Shown here: piece after piece, positions 1 through 5,812 of the stretch
Position numbering within the stretch: position 1 is the first letter of the stretch
Layout of the letters: each line of letters starts with the position of its first letter
Assembly (NCBI GenBank): GCA_019690055.1
Contig: JADGGF010000146.1
Span: 1 to 9,358, forward strand
Source: Micromonosporaceae bacterium
Lineage (GTDB): Bacteria > Actinomycetota > Actinomycetes > Mycobacteriales > Micromonosporaceae
Length of the DNA: 9,358 nt
Reading direction: 5' to 3'
Translations under genes and position numbers: made by a program
Notes under the pieces: model-generated
What the model saw: the letters and a program-made list of their open reading frames with translations, nothing else
Database searches by the model: none
What the model was told of the DNA's origin: nothing

Positions 1-69
1 CCCCATCCCCGGCCGGCCCGTCGGTCCCGGGTGGTTCCGTTCGGGGTGGTGCCAGCGGTTTCCGGAGGT

Positions 70-130
70 GGTTGCCGTCGACTCCTGGGTAGTTGCCGTC
101 GGTTCCGGGTGGTTGCCGTCAATTCCGGGT
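70..130. repeat. Degenerate ~20-bp tandem repeat upstream of rimO
   Basis: Three clear head-to-tail copies share the core ttgccgtc (at 72-79, 93-100 and 113-120) followed by a tcc(t/c)gggt element, giving periods of 21 and 20 bp. More decayed copies with the same ggtggt..tccggg pattern seem to extend the array left to about 31 and right to about 147. One frame is open through the region, but its product would be low-complexity Val/Gly/Trp-rich sequence that RimO proteins lack. I therefore read it as non-coding intergenic repeat DNA. Bases 1-69 hold no other recognisable feature. Confidence 0.65.
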
Positions 131-172
131 GGTGCGGTGCCGGTCGGCGAGGTTTGGGCCGGTGTGGGCGGG

Positions 173-178
173 TACCCT
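173..178 (+). promoter_or_regulatory. Candidate -10 element for a leaderless rimO transcript
   Basis: TACCCT fits the TANNNT -10 consensus common in actinobacteria and ends 6 nt before the GTG start of rimO. Transcription starting about 7 nt downstream of it would begin at or next to that GTG, giving a leaderless mRNA, a common arrangement in actinobacteria. There is no good Shine-Dalgarno before the GTG, which agrees. No convincing -35 hexamer is seen at 17 bp, and isolated TANNNT matches are frequent, so this is a tentative inference. Confidence 0.35.
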
Positions 179-184
179 CGGTGG

Positions 185-1753
185 GTGTCCCTGGCCGTCA
201 GCACACCCTCATCGGACGCCGCCCCCCGCGACGCGCGCCCGGCGCGGCGCGTCGCGCTGCTGACCCTGGGCTGCGCGCGTAACGAGGTCGACTCCGAGGA
301 GCTCGCGGCCCGGCTCGACGCCGGCGGGTGGGAGCTGGTGCCGGATGCCGACGGCGCCGACGTGGTCATCGTCAACACCTGCGGCTTCATCGAGAAGGCC
401 AAGCAGGACTCGATCGACACCCTGTTCGCCGCTGCGGCCACCGGCGCCAAGGTGGTCGCCACCGGGTGCCTGGCCCAGCGGTACGGACGCGAGCTGGCCC
501 AGTCGCTGCCCGAGGCGCACGCGGTGCTGAGCTTCGACGACTATCCGGAGATCTCCGACCGGCTGCACGACGTGCTCGCCGGGCGGCGGCTGGAGGCGCA
601 CGCGCCCGGTGACCGGCGTCGCCTGCTGCCGATCACCCCGGTGCAGCGCCGCTCGGCCGCGGTCGTGACGCCGGGTCACGGTCACCGTCACGGTCACCCG
701 GCGGGCGCTGGCGATGCCGCGGTACCGGCGCACCTGCGGGGTGTGCTGCGCCGCCGCCTGACGCAGGGACCCGTCGCCTCCCTGAAGCTCGCCTCCGGGT
801 GCGACCGGCGGTGCTCGTTCTGCGCCATCCCGTCGTTCCGGGGCGCGTTCGTCTCCCGTCCGCCGGACGAGGTGCTGGCCGAGGCCGAGTGGCTCGCCGC
901 CCAGGGGGTCCGGGAGATCATCCTCGTCAGCGAGAACTCGACGTCGTACGGGAAGGACCTGGGCGACCCGCGGGCGCTGGAGAAGCTGCTGCCCCAGCTC
1001 GCCGCGGTGCCGGGCATCCTCCGCGTGCGGGTGAGCTACCTGCAGCCGGCCGAAGTCCGGCCCGGGCTGGTGGAGGCGATCGCGACCACGCCCGGCGTCG
1101 CGGCCTACTTCGATCTGTCGTTTCAGCACGCGAGCGAGTCCGTGCTGCGGCGGATGCGGCGGTTCGGCTCCACCGACCGGTTCCTGGACCTGCTCGCCTC
1201 CGTACGCGCCCATGCCCCGTGGGCCGGCGCCCGCAGCAACGTCATCGTCGGTTTCCCCGGGGAGACCCGGGCCGACGTCTCCGAGCTGGAGCGGTTCCTG
1301 ACCGCGGCGGACCTGGATGCCATCGGGGTATTCGATTACTCCGATGAAGAGGGGACCGAGGCGGCCACCCTGCCCGGCAAGGTCAGTCGGGCCACGATCC
1401 GCCGGCGGTACGAGCGCATCAGCGCGCTCGCCGACGAACTGTGCAACCAGCGCGCCGAGGACCGCATCGGCACCGAGGTCGAGGTCCTCGTCGAGTCCGT
1501 CCAGCCCGCGGGTGCTGGCGGCACCGAGCCCGGGGCCGACCCGGTGGTGGCCGAGGGGCGGGCCGCGCACCAGGGGCCGGAGGACGGCTCGACCCGCCTC
1601 GTGCTCCCGACCAGCCCCGACCGTACGGCGCCCGGCGGGCCCGGGGCGGTGGGTGAGGTCCGGGTCGGCGACCTGGTGCGAGCTCGGGTGACCGGGACCG
1701 ATGGCGTGGACCTCGTGGCCGTGCCCGTCGCGGTCCTGGCGGGACGGCCGTGA
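185..1753 (+). CDS. rimO: Ribosomal protein S12 methylthiotransferase RimO
   Basis: RimO is a cytosolic radical-SAM enzyme that adds a methylthio group to the conserved aspartate of ribosomal protein S12. With the GTG start at 185 the protein is 522 aa. The N-terminal UPF0004 domain has the three cluster-binding cysteines C30 (TLGC), C66 (NTCGF) and C95 (ATGC). The radical-SAM domain has C206-x3-C210-x2-C213 (GCDRRCSFC), and a C-terminal TRAM-like segment begins near residue 435 (VEVLVESV). GTG 185 was chosen because family members begin shortly before TLGCARNEVDSEEL. The upstream ATG at 68 would add repeat-encoded sequence. Between the first two domains, residues about 157-182 form a linker with HGHRHGH at 165-171, longer than I expect for the family. 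An Ala/Gly/Pro-rich insertion interrupts the TRAM region around 503-520 of the longer reading. The stop overlaps the pgsA start (GTGA), suggesting translational coupling. Confidence 0.93.
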   Translation: MSLAVSTPSSDAAPRDARPARRVALLTLGCARNEVDSEELAARLDAGGWELVPDADGADVVIVNTCGFIEKAKQDSIDTLFAAAATGAKVVATGCLAQRYGRELAQSLPEAHAVLSFDDYPEISDRLHDVLAGRRLEAHAPGDRRRLLPITPVQRRSAAVVTPGHGHRHGHPAGAGDAAVPAHLRGVLRRRLTQGPVASLKLASGCDRRCSFCAIPSFRGAFVSRPPDEVLAEAEWLAAQGVREIILVSENSTSYGKDLGDPRALEKLLPQLAAVPGILRVRVSYLQPAEVRPGLVEAIATTPGVAAYFDLSFQHASESVLRRMRRFGSTDRFLDLLASVRAHAPWAGARSNVIVGFPGETRADVSELERFLTAADLDAIGVFDYSDEEGTEAATLPGKVSRATIRRRYERISALADELCNQRAEDRIGTEVEVLVESVQPAGAGGTEPGADPVVAEGRAAHQGPEDGSTRLVLPTSPDRTAPGGPGAVGEVRVGDLVRARVTGTDGVDLVAVPVAVLAGRP

Positions 1754-2352
1754 ACAGGCCGGCGGTCATGGGAGCATCGCCGACACGTTCGACGGCCAGC
1801 CGCCGCCTGGCCACGGCCGCCAACGCCCTGACGCTGCTGCGGATCGTGCTGGTGCCGGTCTTCGCCGTCCTGCTGGTCGCCTCAGGGATGGCGGCGCCGG
1901 GGCTGCGGATCGGGGCGGCCCTGGCCTTCGGCATCGCCTCGCTGACCGATTTCGCCGACGGGTTCCTCGCTCGGGCGATGAACCAGGTCACGGCGTTCGG
2001 GCAGGTGGCGGATCCGATCGCCGACAAGGCGCTCACCGGCACCGCCCTGGTCCTGCTGTCGATCTACGACCGGCTTCCGTGGTGGGTGACCGTTGTGATC
2101 ATGGTTCGGGAGGTCGGCGTCACGCTGCTGCGGCTGTGGGTCATCCGCCACGGCGTGATCCCGGCCAGCCGGGGCGGCAAGGTGAAGACGGCGCTGCTGA
2201 TCGCCGCGATCACCTGGTACATCCTCCCGTTCCCGGCGCCGTTGGCGGCGGTCGGCCCCTGGCTGATGGGGCTGGCCACCGTGGTGACCGTCGTCACCGG
2301 CATCGATTACGTGGCCCGGGCCGTGCGGCTGCGGGCCGCGGCCCGGGCTTGA
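1750..2352 (+). CDS. pgsA: CDP-diacylglycerol-glycerol-3-phosphate 3-phosphatidyltransferase
   Basis: This integral membrane enzyme joins CDP-diacylglycerol and glycerol-3-phosphate to make phosphatidylglycerophosphate, the precursor of phosphatidylglycerol and cardiolipin. The 200-aa product carries the complete CDP-alcohol phosphotransferase signature D-x2-DG-x2-AR-x8-G-x3-D-x3-D: D67, D70, G71, A74, R75, G84, D88 and D92. Hydrophobic membrane segments surround it (about 27-46, 52-66, 97-115, 130-150 and 155-190). The GTG at 1750 overlaps the rimO stop by 4 bp. An in-frame ATG at 1768 would drop six residues and is a fair alternative. The 3' end overlaps the cinA start (TTGA). Actinobacteria often have several CDP-alcohol transferase paralogues. 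The rimO/cinA/clgR setting matches the pgsA3 locus of Mycobacterium tuberculosis, so the exact substrate is less certain than the family. Confidence 0.92.
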   Translation: MNRPAVMGASPTRSTASRRLATAANALTLLRIVLVPVFAVLLVASGMAAPGLRIGAALAFGIASLTDFADGFLARAMNQVTAFGQVADPIADKALTGTALVLLSIYDRLPWWVTVVIMVREVGVTLLRLWVIRHGVIPASRGGKVKTALLIAAITWYILPFPAPLAAVGPWLMGLATVVTVVTGIDYVARAVRLRAAARA

Positions 2353-3041
2353 CCGGCCCACCCGCGGCGCCGGCGGCCCGTGGCCCAGCGGAGTCGGCGC
2401 CCCGTGGCCCAGCCGAGTCGGCGCCCCATGGTCCAGCCGGGTCGGCGGCCCACGGTCCAGCCGCGACGGCGGCCGAGGTTCTGGACGCTCTCGTGGCACG
2501 TGGGCAGACGCTGGCCGTCGCCGAGTCGCTCACCGGCGGGCTGCTCGCGGCCACCCTGGTGGACGTACCCGGGGCGAGCCGGGCGTTCCGCGGTGGTCTG
2601 GTCGTCTACGCCACCGACCTGAAGGCCTCGCTGGCGGGGGTCGCGGACGAGTTGCTGCGCGCGGTGGGACCGGTGGACCCTCAGGTCGCGCTCGCCCTCG
2701 CCCACGGTGCGCGGAGCCGCTGTGGCGCGGACTGGGGCCTGGCCACGACCGGCGTGGCCGGGCCCGATCCGCAGGACGGCGTCCCGGTCGGCACGGTGTA
2801 CGTGGCCATCGCCGGCCCAGCATCTGCAGCCGGCCCAGCGTCCACGGTCGGCCCAGCGTCCATGGCCGGCCCGGTGTCCGAGGCTGTTCGACGGCTCGAC
2901 CTCTCCGGCCCGCGGGCGGCGATCCGGGCCGGCGCAGTCGCCGCCGCGCTGGATCTGCTCGCCACCGCTCTCCGTCAGGCGCCCGCGCCCGACTCGGGAC
3001 AGGCCCGATCCGGCCCGGACCCGACCGGGAGGTCGTCGTGA
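2349..3041 (+). CDS. cinA: CinA C-terminal domain protein (NMN amidohydrolase, PncC type) with repeat insertions
   Basis: Proteins of this family deamidate nicotinamide mononucleotide to nicotinate mononucleotide in pyridine-nucleotide salvage. The product (230 aa from TTG 2349) has family hallmarks: AESLTGGLL at 58-66, the FRGGLVVYATDLKASL block, and GVAGPDPQDGVPVGTVYVAI at about 134-153, ending with an Ala-rich helix (AAIRAGAVAAALDLL). It lacks the N-terminal molybdopterin-binding-like domain of full-length CinA. TTG at 2349 was chosen because it overlaps the pgsA stop (TTGA). GTG at 2493 is an alternative, but it removes the helix (AAEVLDALVARG) that normally precedes AES. Two repeat-encoded insertions stand out: an octapeptide array at residues 11-42 and a hexapeptide array at 156-179, inside a loop between two conserved strands. 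The tail after about 212 is Pro/Asp/Gly-rich. The family call is firm; the start and the activity of this copy are not. Confidence 0.88.
   Translation: MTGPPAAPAARGPAESAPRGPAESAPHGPAGSAAHGPAATAAEVLDALVARGQTLAVAESLTGGLLAATLVDVPGASRAFRGGLVVYATDLKASLAGVADELLRAVGPVDPQVALALAHGARSRCGADWGLATTGVAGPDPQDGVPVGTVYVAIAGPASAAGPASTVGPASMAGPVSEAVRRLDLSGPRAAIRAGAVAAALDLLATALRQAPAPDSGQARSGPDPTGRSS
2379..2474 (+). repeat. Four in-frame 24-bp tandem repeats at the cinA 5' end
   Basis: Units lie at 2379-2402, 2403-2426, 2427-2450 and 2451-2474. Units 1 and 2 differ by one base; units 3 and 4 are more diverged, and all share the core ggyccagc. The unit is exactly eight codons and encodes (R/H)GPA(E/G/A)(S/T)A(P/A), so copy-number changes would keep the cinA frame from the TTG start. 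It sits directly between the pgsA stop and the conserved CinA domain. Confidence 0.9.
2814..2885 (+). repeat. Four in-frame 18-bp tandem repeats inside cinA
   Basis: Units at 2814-2831, 2832-2849, 2850-2867 and 2868-2885 each begin ggccc(a/g)g and encode GPASAA, GPASTV, GPASMA and GPVSEA. They lie between VAIA and VRRLDLSGP, where ordinary CinA proteins have a short loop. The shared ggcccag core resembles that of the 24-bp array about 340 bp upstream, so the two may have a common origin. Confidence 0.88.
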
Positions 3042-3048
3042 TCTGGGA

Positions 3049-3081
3049 TAGATTAGTGTGATTAGCGGCAACTGGTACGAT
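3049..3081 (+). promoter_or_regulatory. Candidate clgR promoter
   Basis: Bases 3045-3090, right after cinA, are distinctly richer in A/T than the surroundings. They include an extended -10 motif, TGG-TACGAT (3073-3081), with a weak -35-like ttagtg at 3053-3058 and a 17-bp spacer. A second TANNNT match, TAGATT, lies at 3049-3054. Transcription would begin near 3088, leaving a leader of roughly 140 nt before clgR. The 186-bp gap after the tightly packed trio supports a separate promoter. I saw no clean ClgR or ECF-sigma site here. Confidence 0.42.
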
Positions 3082-3227
3082 TGTGACGTTGCTCTCGAGG
3101 ACGAGTAGCAGGCCGGCGACGCGTCACGGAGGCGTTTCAGAGCCTGCGAATGTCGAATCTGGCGGATGCGGGTAGCCTTGCAGCGACCGGTGCTGCTCGT
3201 CGAAGCGGCCGGTCGAAGGGGGTGGCT

Positions 3228-3677
3228 GTGGTTCTTCTGCGCAAGGTCATCGGAGACGTCTTGCGGGCCCGCCGGCAGGCGCAGCACCGGACGCTGCGCG
3301 ACGTGTCGACGGCGGCCAACGTGAGCCTGGGCTACCTGTCCGAGATCGAGCGCGGCCACAAGGAGGCGTCCAGCGAACTGCTCGCCTCGATCTGCGAGGC
3401 GCTGGGCACCGGCCTGTCCGACGTGATGGCCGAGGTTGCCGCCACGTTCGCGCTTGCCGAGATGCAGGAGGCCCTGGTCGGCGCGGCAGCCCCGGCGCCG
3501 GCCCACGCGCCGGCGCAGGAGTCCGCGGCCGTCACCGTCACCGACTCCGTGACCGACGGCGAGATCGTCACCGATGGCGAGATCACGGTGAGCGTGCGCA
3601 GCGACGGTCCGCTGCGCCACACGCTCACGGCCCGGCGCACGCCGGGTCCGCGTTACCCGGAGCTGCTCGTCGGCTGA
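3228..3677 (+). CDS. clgR: ClgR-type HTH transcriptional activator
   Basis: ClgR is a Cro/C1-type helix-turn-helix regulator that, in studied actinobacteria, activates Clp/Lon protease and envelope-stress genes. The 149-aa product begins MVLLRKVIGDVLRARR, and its HTH spans about residues 22-43 (TLRDVSTAANVSLGYLSEIERG). The following KEASSELLASICEAL is strongly conserved in ClgR. The GTG at 3228 was chosen because a gaagggg ribosome-binding site lies 6 nt upstream and family members start at this point. GTG 3222 and ATG 3150 are in frame, but the latter lacks a visible binding site. The second half is atypical: a Pro/Ala linker (about 86-97), then an acidic Thr/Val stretch with a duplicated VTDGEI. 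It ends LLVG rather than with a typical LAA-like degron. pspA follows 172 bp later, as in M. tuberculosis, where ClgR controls its own gene and pspA. Confidence 0.9.
   Translation: MVLLRKVIGDVLRARRQAQHRTLRDVSTAANVSLGYLSEIERGHKEASSELLASICEALGTGLSDVMAEVAATFALAEMQEALVGAAAPAPAHAPAQESAAVTVTDSVTDGEIVTDGEITVSVRSDGPLRHTLTARRTPGPRYPELLVG
3549..3584 (+). repeat. 18-bp in-frame duplication in the clgR C-terminal region
   Basis: Two adjacent units, 3549-3566 and 3567-3584, both encode VTDGEI and differ only at two synonymous third positions (gtg/gtc and gac/gat). They are preceded by VTVTDS, which may be a more decayed copy. The repeat lies outside the DNA-binding domain. Confidence 0.85.
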
Positions 3678-3693
3678 CGCGCTCCTCCGCGTC
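3676..3693 (+). terminator. Hairpin overlapping the clgR stop codon
   Basis: gacgcg (3676-3681) and cgcgtc (3688-3693) form a perfect 6-bp GC-rich stem with a 6-nt loop, starting inside the clgR TGA. No T tract follows. It could act as a partial terminator or attenuator between clgR and pspA, or stabilise the 3' end. Stems this short arise by chance in such GC-rich DNA. Confidence 0.3.
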
Positions 3694-3703
3694 GCGGATG
3701 GCG
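3693..3703. promoter_or_regulatory. Possible ClgR operator in front of pspA
   Basis: cgc-ggatg-gcg has the CGC-N5-GCG spacing of described ClgR operators, with A at the centre as in the corynebacterial consensus. The position after the first CGC is G rather than a pyrimidine, and the outer A/T positions are not matched. It lies about 150 bp before pspA, directly after clgR. The core is only six bases, so a chance match is quite possible. Confidence 0.25.
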
Positions 3704-3849
3704 TGACGCGCGGTGCGGTTTGGCTTGTGGCTGACGGCTGACCCGTTGGCTGGCGGTTCCCCCGTGGCTGGTCCTGGCCTGCCAAGATGAGGAGTCGGTG
3801 GCCACCATTGGGGCGGCCGGGCCCGGGCTGATTGTGGAGAGGACGCGAG

Positions 3850-4716
3850 ATGGCGAACCCGTTCGTCAAGGGCTGGAAGTACCTCATGGCGCTGTTCGGG
3901 GCCAAGATCGACGAGTACGCCGACCCGAAGGTGCAGATCCAGCAGGCGATCGAGGAGGCCCAGCGTCAGCACCAGGCGCTCGTGCAGCAGGCCGCCGCGG
4001 TGATCGGCAACCAGCGGCAGCTCGAGATGAAGCTCTCCCGCCAGCTCAGCGAGGTCGAGCAGCTCACGAACAACGCTCGCCAGGCGCTCCTGTTGGCCGA
4101 CAAGGCCCGCGCCGCCGGGGACGAGAAGAAGGCGGCCGAGTACGAGGCCACCGCGCAGACCTTCGCGACGCAGCTCGTGGCGGCCGAGGCCGCGGTGGAG
4201 GATCTCAAGACGCTGCACGACCAGGCGCTGGCCGCCGCCACTCAGGCCCGCCAGGCGGTGGAGAACAACGCGATGCTGCTGCAGCAGAAGCTGGCGGAGC
4301 GCACCAAGCTGCTCAGCCAGCTCGAGCAGGCCAGGATGCAGGAGACCGTGGCCCGGTCGCTGGAGTCGATGAGCTCGTTGAGCGCCCCGGGAACCACGCC
4401 GTCGCTGGACGAGGTCCGCGAAAAGATCGAGCGCCGGTACGCGACCGCGCTGGGCCGCGCCGACCTCGCCTCGAGTTCCATCGAGGCACGTCGTCTTGAG
4501 GTGCAGAAGGCGACCCTGGACCTGGCCGGGGCGTCGCGCTTGGAGGAGATCCGCCGGTCGATGGCCGGGGCGGTCGAGGCCGCACCGGCGCGGTCGGCCG
4601 TCGAGTCGTCCCAGCCGGCGCCTGCGGTCGAGGCGCCCGAGCCGTCGGCGGCGGTGACCGGCGCGGAAAAGTCGGCGATCGAGTCGGCCGGCACGGCCGA
4701 GCGCGAGCAGGCCTGA
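3850..4716 (+). CDS. pspA: PspA/IM30-family phage shock protein
   Basis: PspA-family proteins are peripheral membrane coiled-coil proteins that oligomerise on the inner face of the cytoplasmic membrane and protect it under envelope stress. The 288-aa product starts MANPFVKGWKYLMALFGAK, an amphipathic N-terminal helix, then YADPKVQIQQAIEEAQ. A long, nearly unbroken helical region of Gln/Glu/Ala/Lys-rich heptads runs to about residue 235, including the GNTPSLDEVR-like motif (GTTPSLDEVREKIERRYA). It closely resembles the M. tuberculosis 35-kDa antigen (Rv2744c, about 270 aa) as I recall that sequence. The tail after about 240 is Pro/Ala/Glu-rich, probably disordered, and slightly longer. ATG 3850 was chosen because ggagagga (3836-3843) lies 6 nt upstream and the family starts with MANP. 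The neighbour clgR is its likely activator. The next gene (nei) is convergent, so this is a monocistronic or clgR-pspA unit. Confidence 0.95.
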   Translation: MANPFVKGWKYLMALFGAKIDEYADPKVQIQQAIEEAQRQHQALVQQAAAVIGNQRQLEMKLSRQLSEVEQLTNNARQALLLADKARAAGDEKKAAEYEATAQTFATQLVAAEAAVEDLKTLHDQALAAATQARQAVENNAMLLQQKLAERTKLLSQLEQARMQETVARSLESMSSLSAPGTTPSLDEVREKIERRYATALGRADLASSSIEARRLEVQKATLDLAGASRLEEIRRSMAGAVEAAPARSAVESSQPAPAVEAPEPSAAVTGAEKSAIESAGTAEREQA

Positions 4717-4737
4717 GGCGGCATCCGGGCGGGTGTC

Positions 4738-4759
4738 TCCGGGCGCCGGTGTCCCCGGA
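4738..4759. terminator. Candidate bidirectional terminator between pspA and nei
   Basis: tccggg (4738-4743) pairs perfectly with cccgga (4754-4759) across a 10-nt loop, in the 80-bp gap between the convergent pspA and nei ends. A small palindrome, gtct-c-agac (4768-4776), follows. There is no T run on either strand, common for actinobacterial terminators. Position is the best support. Confidence 0.4.
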
Positions 4760-4796
4760 CGCGGGTGGTCTCAGACGCAGTGTCGGAGCGCGGCCG

Positions 4797-5630
4797 TCAA
4801 GCGGCCGTGGCCGCCTGCTGAGGGGCCCGGGCAGGCTGGCAGGACGGGCACCAGAAGGTCACCCGTTCACCGACCGAGTCCCGTTCGATGAGCGTGCCGC
4901 AGCGGCGGCAGGGCGCACCGGCCCGGCCGTAGACGTACGACTCTTCGCCCCGGCGGACCGATCCGGTGGTCGCCTGGGTCCACCGGCCGCGATTGGCCAT
5001 CAGCAGCTTGTGCGCCAGCTCGACCACGGCCTCCAGATCGGCGACGTCGCCCACCGGCGTCCGCGGATGGATGCCGCGCAGGAACAGCACCTCGGCCTTG
5101 TAGAGGTTGCCGATTCCGGCCAGGTTGCGCTGGTCGAGCAGGGCTTCTGCGATGGTCCGCTCGGGTCGGGCCCGGAGCCGCCGCACCGCCTCGTCGGGAT
5201 CCCAGCCGCCCACCTCGTCGGGTGAGCCGAGCAGGTCGGGACCGAGGTGTCCCACGAGTGTCTGTTCCTGCTCGGTGGGCACCAGGGCGAGATCGTGCAG
5301 GTGGTAGCCGACGGCCACCGTGGTGAGCGTGCGCAGGACGACCCGAATCTCGTGGGCCGGCCGACCCCGCCATGGCTCGCCGGGGCCGAACACGCGCCAC
5401 GCTCCGTCCATGCGGAGATGCGAATGCAGCGTTGCGAGTTGACCGTCGCCGGGACCCGACAGGCGCAGTAACAGGTGTTTGCCGCGGCTGACGCAGCCCC
5501 GGACCCGCCACTTCGCCAGGTCGACGGTGGCGAGGGCGGGAACGCGGAAGTCGCTGTGCCGGATCACCGACCCGGCCAGCGCACGGTCGAGCACCCGCGC
5601 GGTGTTCCAAACGGTGTCGCCCTCGGGCAT
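4797..5630 (-). CDS. nei: Fpg/Nei-family DNA glycosylase/AP lyase (endonuclease VIII type)
   Basis: This base-excision repair enzyme removes oxidised bases and nicks the resulting abasic site. The 277-aa protein begins MPEGDTVW, giving the catalytic N-terminal Pro2 and Glu3 after Met removal. K51 (SRGKHLLL) matches the conserved beta-hairpin lysine. The H2TH region spans about 160-189 (AEALLDQRNLAGIGNLYKAEVL, with Asn175). The C-terminal zinc finger is C241-x2-C244-x16-C261-x2-C264. The MPEGDTVW start and overall pattern are closest to the actinobacterial Nei2 branch (M. tuberculosis Rv3297 type) rather than MutM, which usually starts MPELPEVE. No good Shine-Dalgarno precedes the ATG. The gene converges with pspA and diverges from the oxidoreductase gene. 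Whether it prefers oxidised pyrimidines, as Nei enzymes do, cannot be read from sequence alone. Confidence 0.93.
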   Translation of the reverse strand: MPEGDTVWNTARVLDRALAGSVIRHSDFRVPALATVDLAKWRVRGCVSRGKHLLLRLSGPGDGQLATLHSHLRMDGAWRVFGPGEPWRGRPAHEIRVVLRTLTTVAVGYHLHDLALVPTEQEQTLVGHLGPDLLGSPDEVGGWDPDEAVRRLRARPERTIAEALLDQRNLAGIGNLYKAEVLFLRGIHPRTPVGDVADLEAVVELAHKLLMANRGRWTQATTGSVRRGEESYVYGRAGAPCRRCGTLIERDSVGERVTFWCPSCQPARAPQQAATAA

Positions 5631-5812
5631 GGCCTAATACTGCCCGGAACACGGGTCTGGCAACGACCCAGCCTGATACAAGTTTGTGAAATTCTTCCCC
5701 GCTGGACGCGGACCGCCTCGACGGTCATGCCCGCGGCGACCTCCGCGCTCGGTCGGGGGCCCGGGCATCGGTGGCGGCGGTCGGTCCGGGCCCCGCACGG
5801 GAGAATGTGCTC
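5631..5812. promoter_or_regulatory. Divergent intergenic region between nei and the F420 oxidoreductase gene
   Basis: Both flanking genes are read outward from this 182-bp gap, so it should hold promoters for each; this is inferred from layout. The stretch 5670-5700 (gatacaagtttgtgaaattc) is clearly A/T-richer than the rest. An inverted repeat, gggtc-N7-gaccc (5653-5669), lies near the nei start and could be an operator or a chance match. I could not define -10 and -35 boxes confidently. Confidence 0.4.

Noticed and set aside
31..282. Short plus-strand frame before rimO
   Set aside because: It consists of translated repeat DNA and then overlaps rimO out of frame; no conserved motif.
209..1570. 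Long 453-aa open frame on the minus strand opposite rimO
   Set aside because: It is the antisense shadow of a clearly conserved RimO frame, its composition is Arg/Gly/Pro-rich, and no domain is recognisable. Long antisense frames are normal at this GC content.
2379..2474. Possible CRISPR-like repeats
   Set aside because: Units are adjacent with no spacers and keep the reading frame, so they are tandem minisatellites. The same holds for the other arrays in the window.
3067..3090. ECF sigma (SigE/SigH-like) promoter ggcaact ... cgtt before clgR
   Set aside because: The spacer of about 14 bp is too short for the usual 16-18 bp, and the -35 match is imperfect.
2307..3905. 532-aa open frame on the minus strand across cinA and clgR
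   Set aside because: It runs antisense to two well-supported genes and their promoter gap, and its product is low-complexity and repeat-derived (mirror of the cinA arrays).
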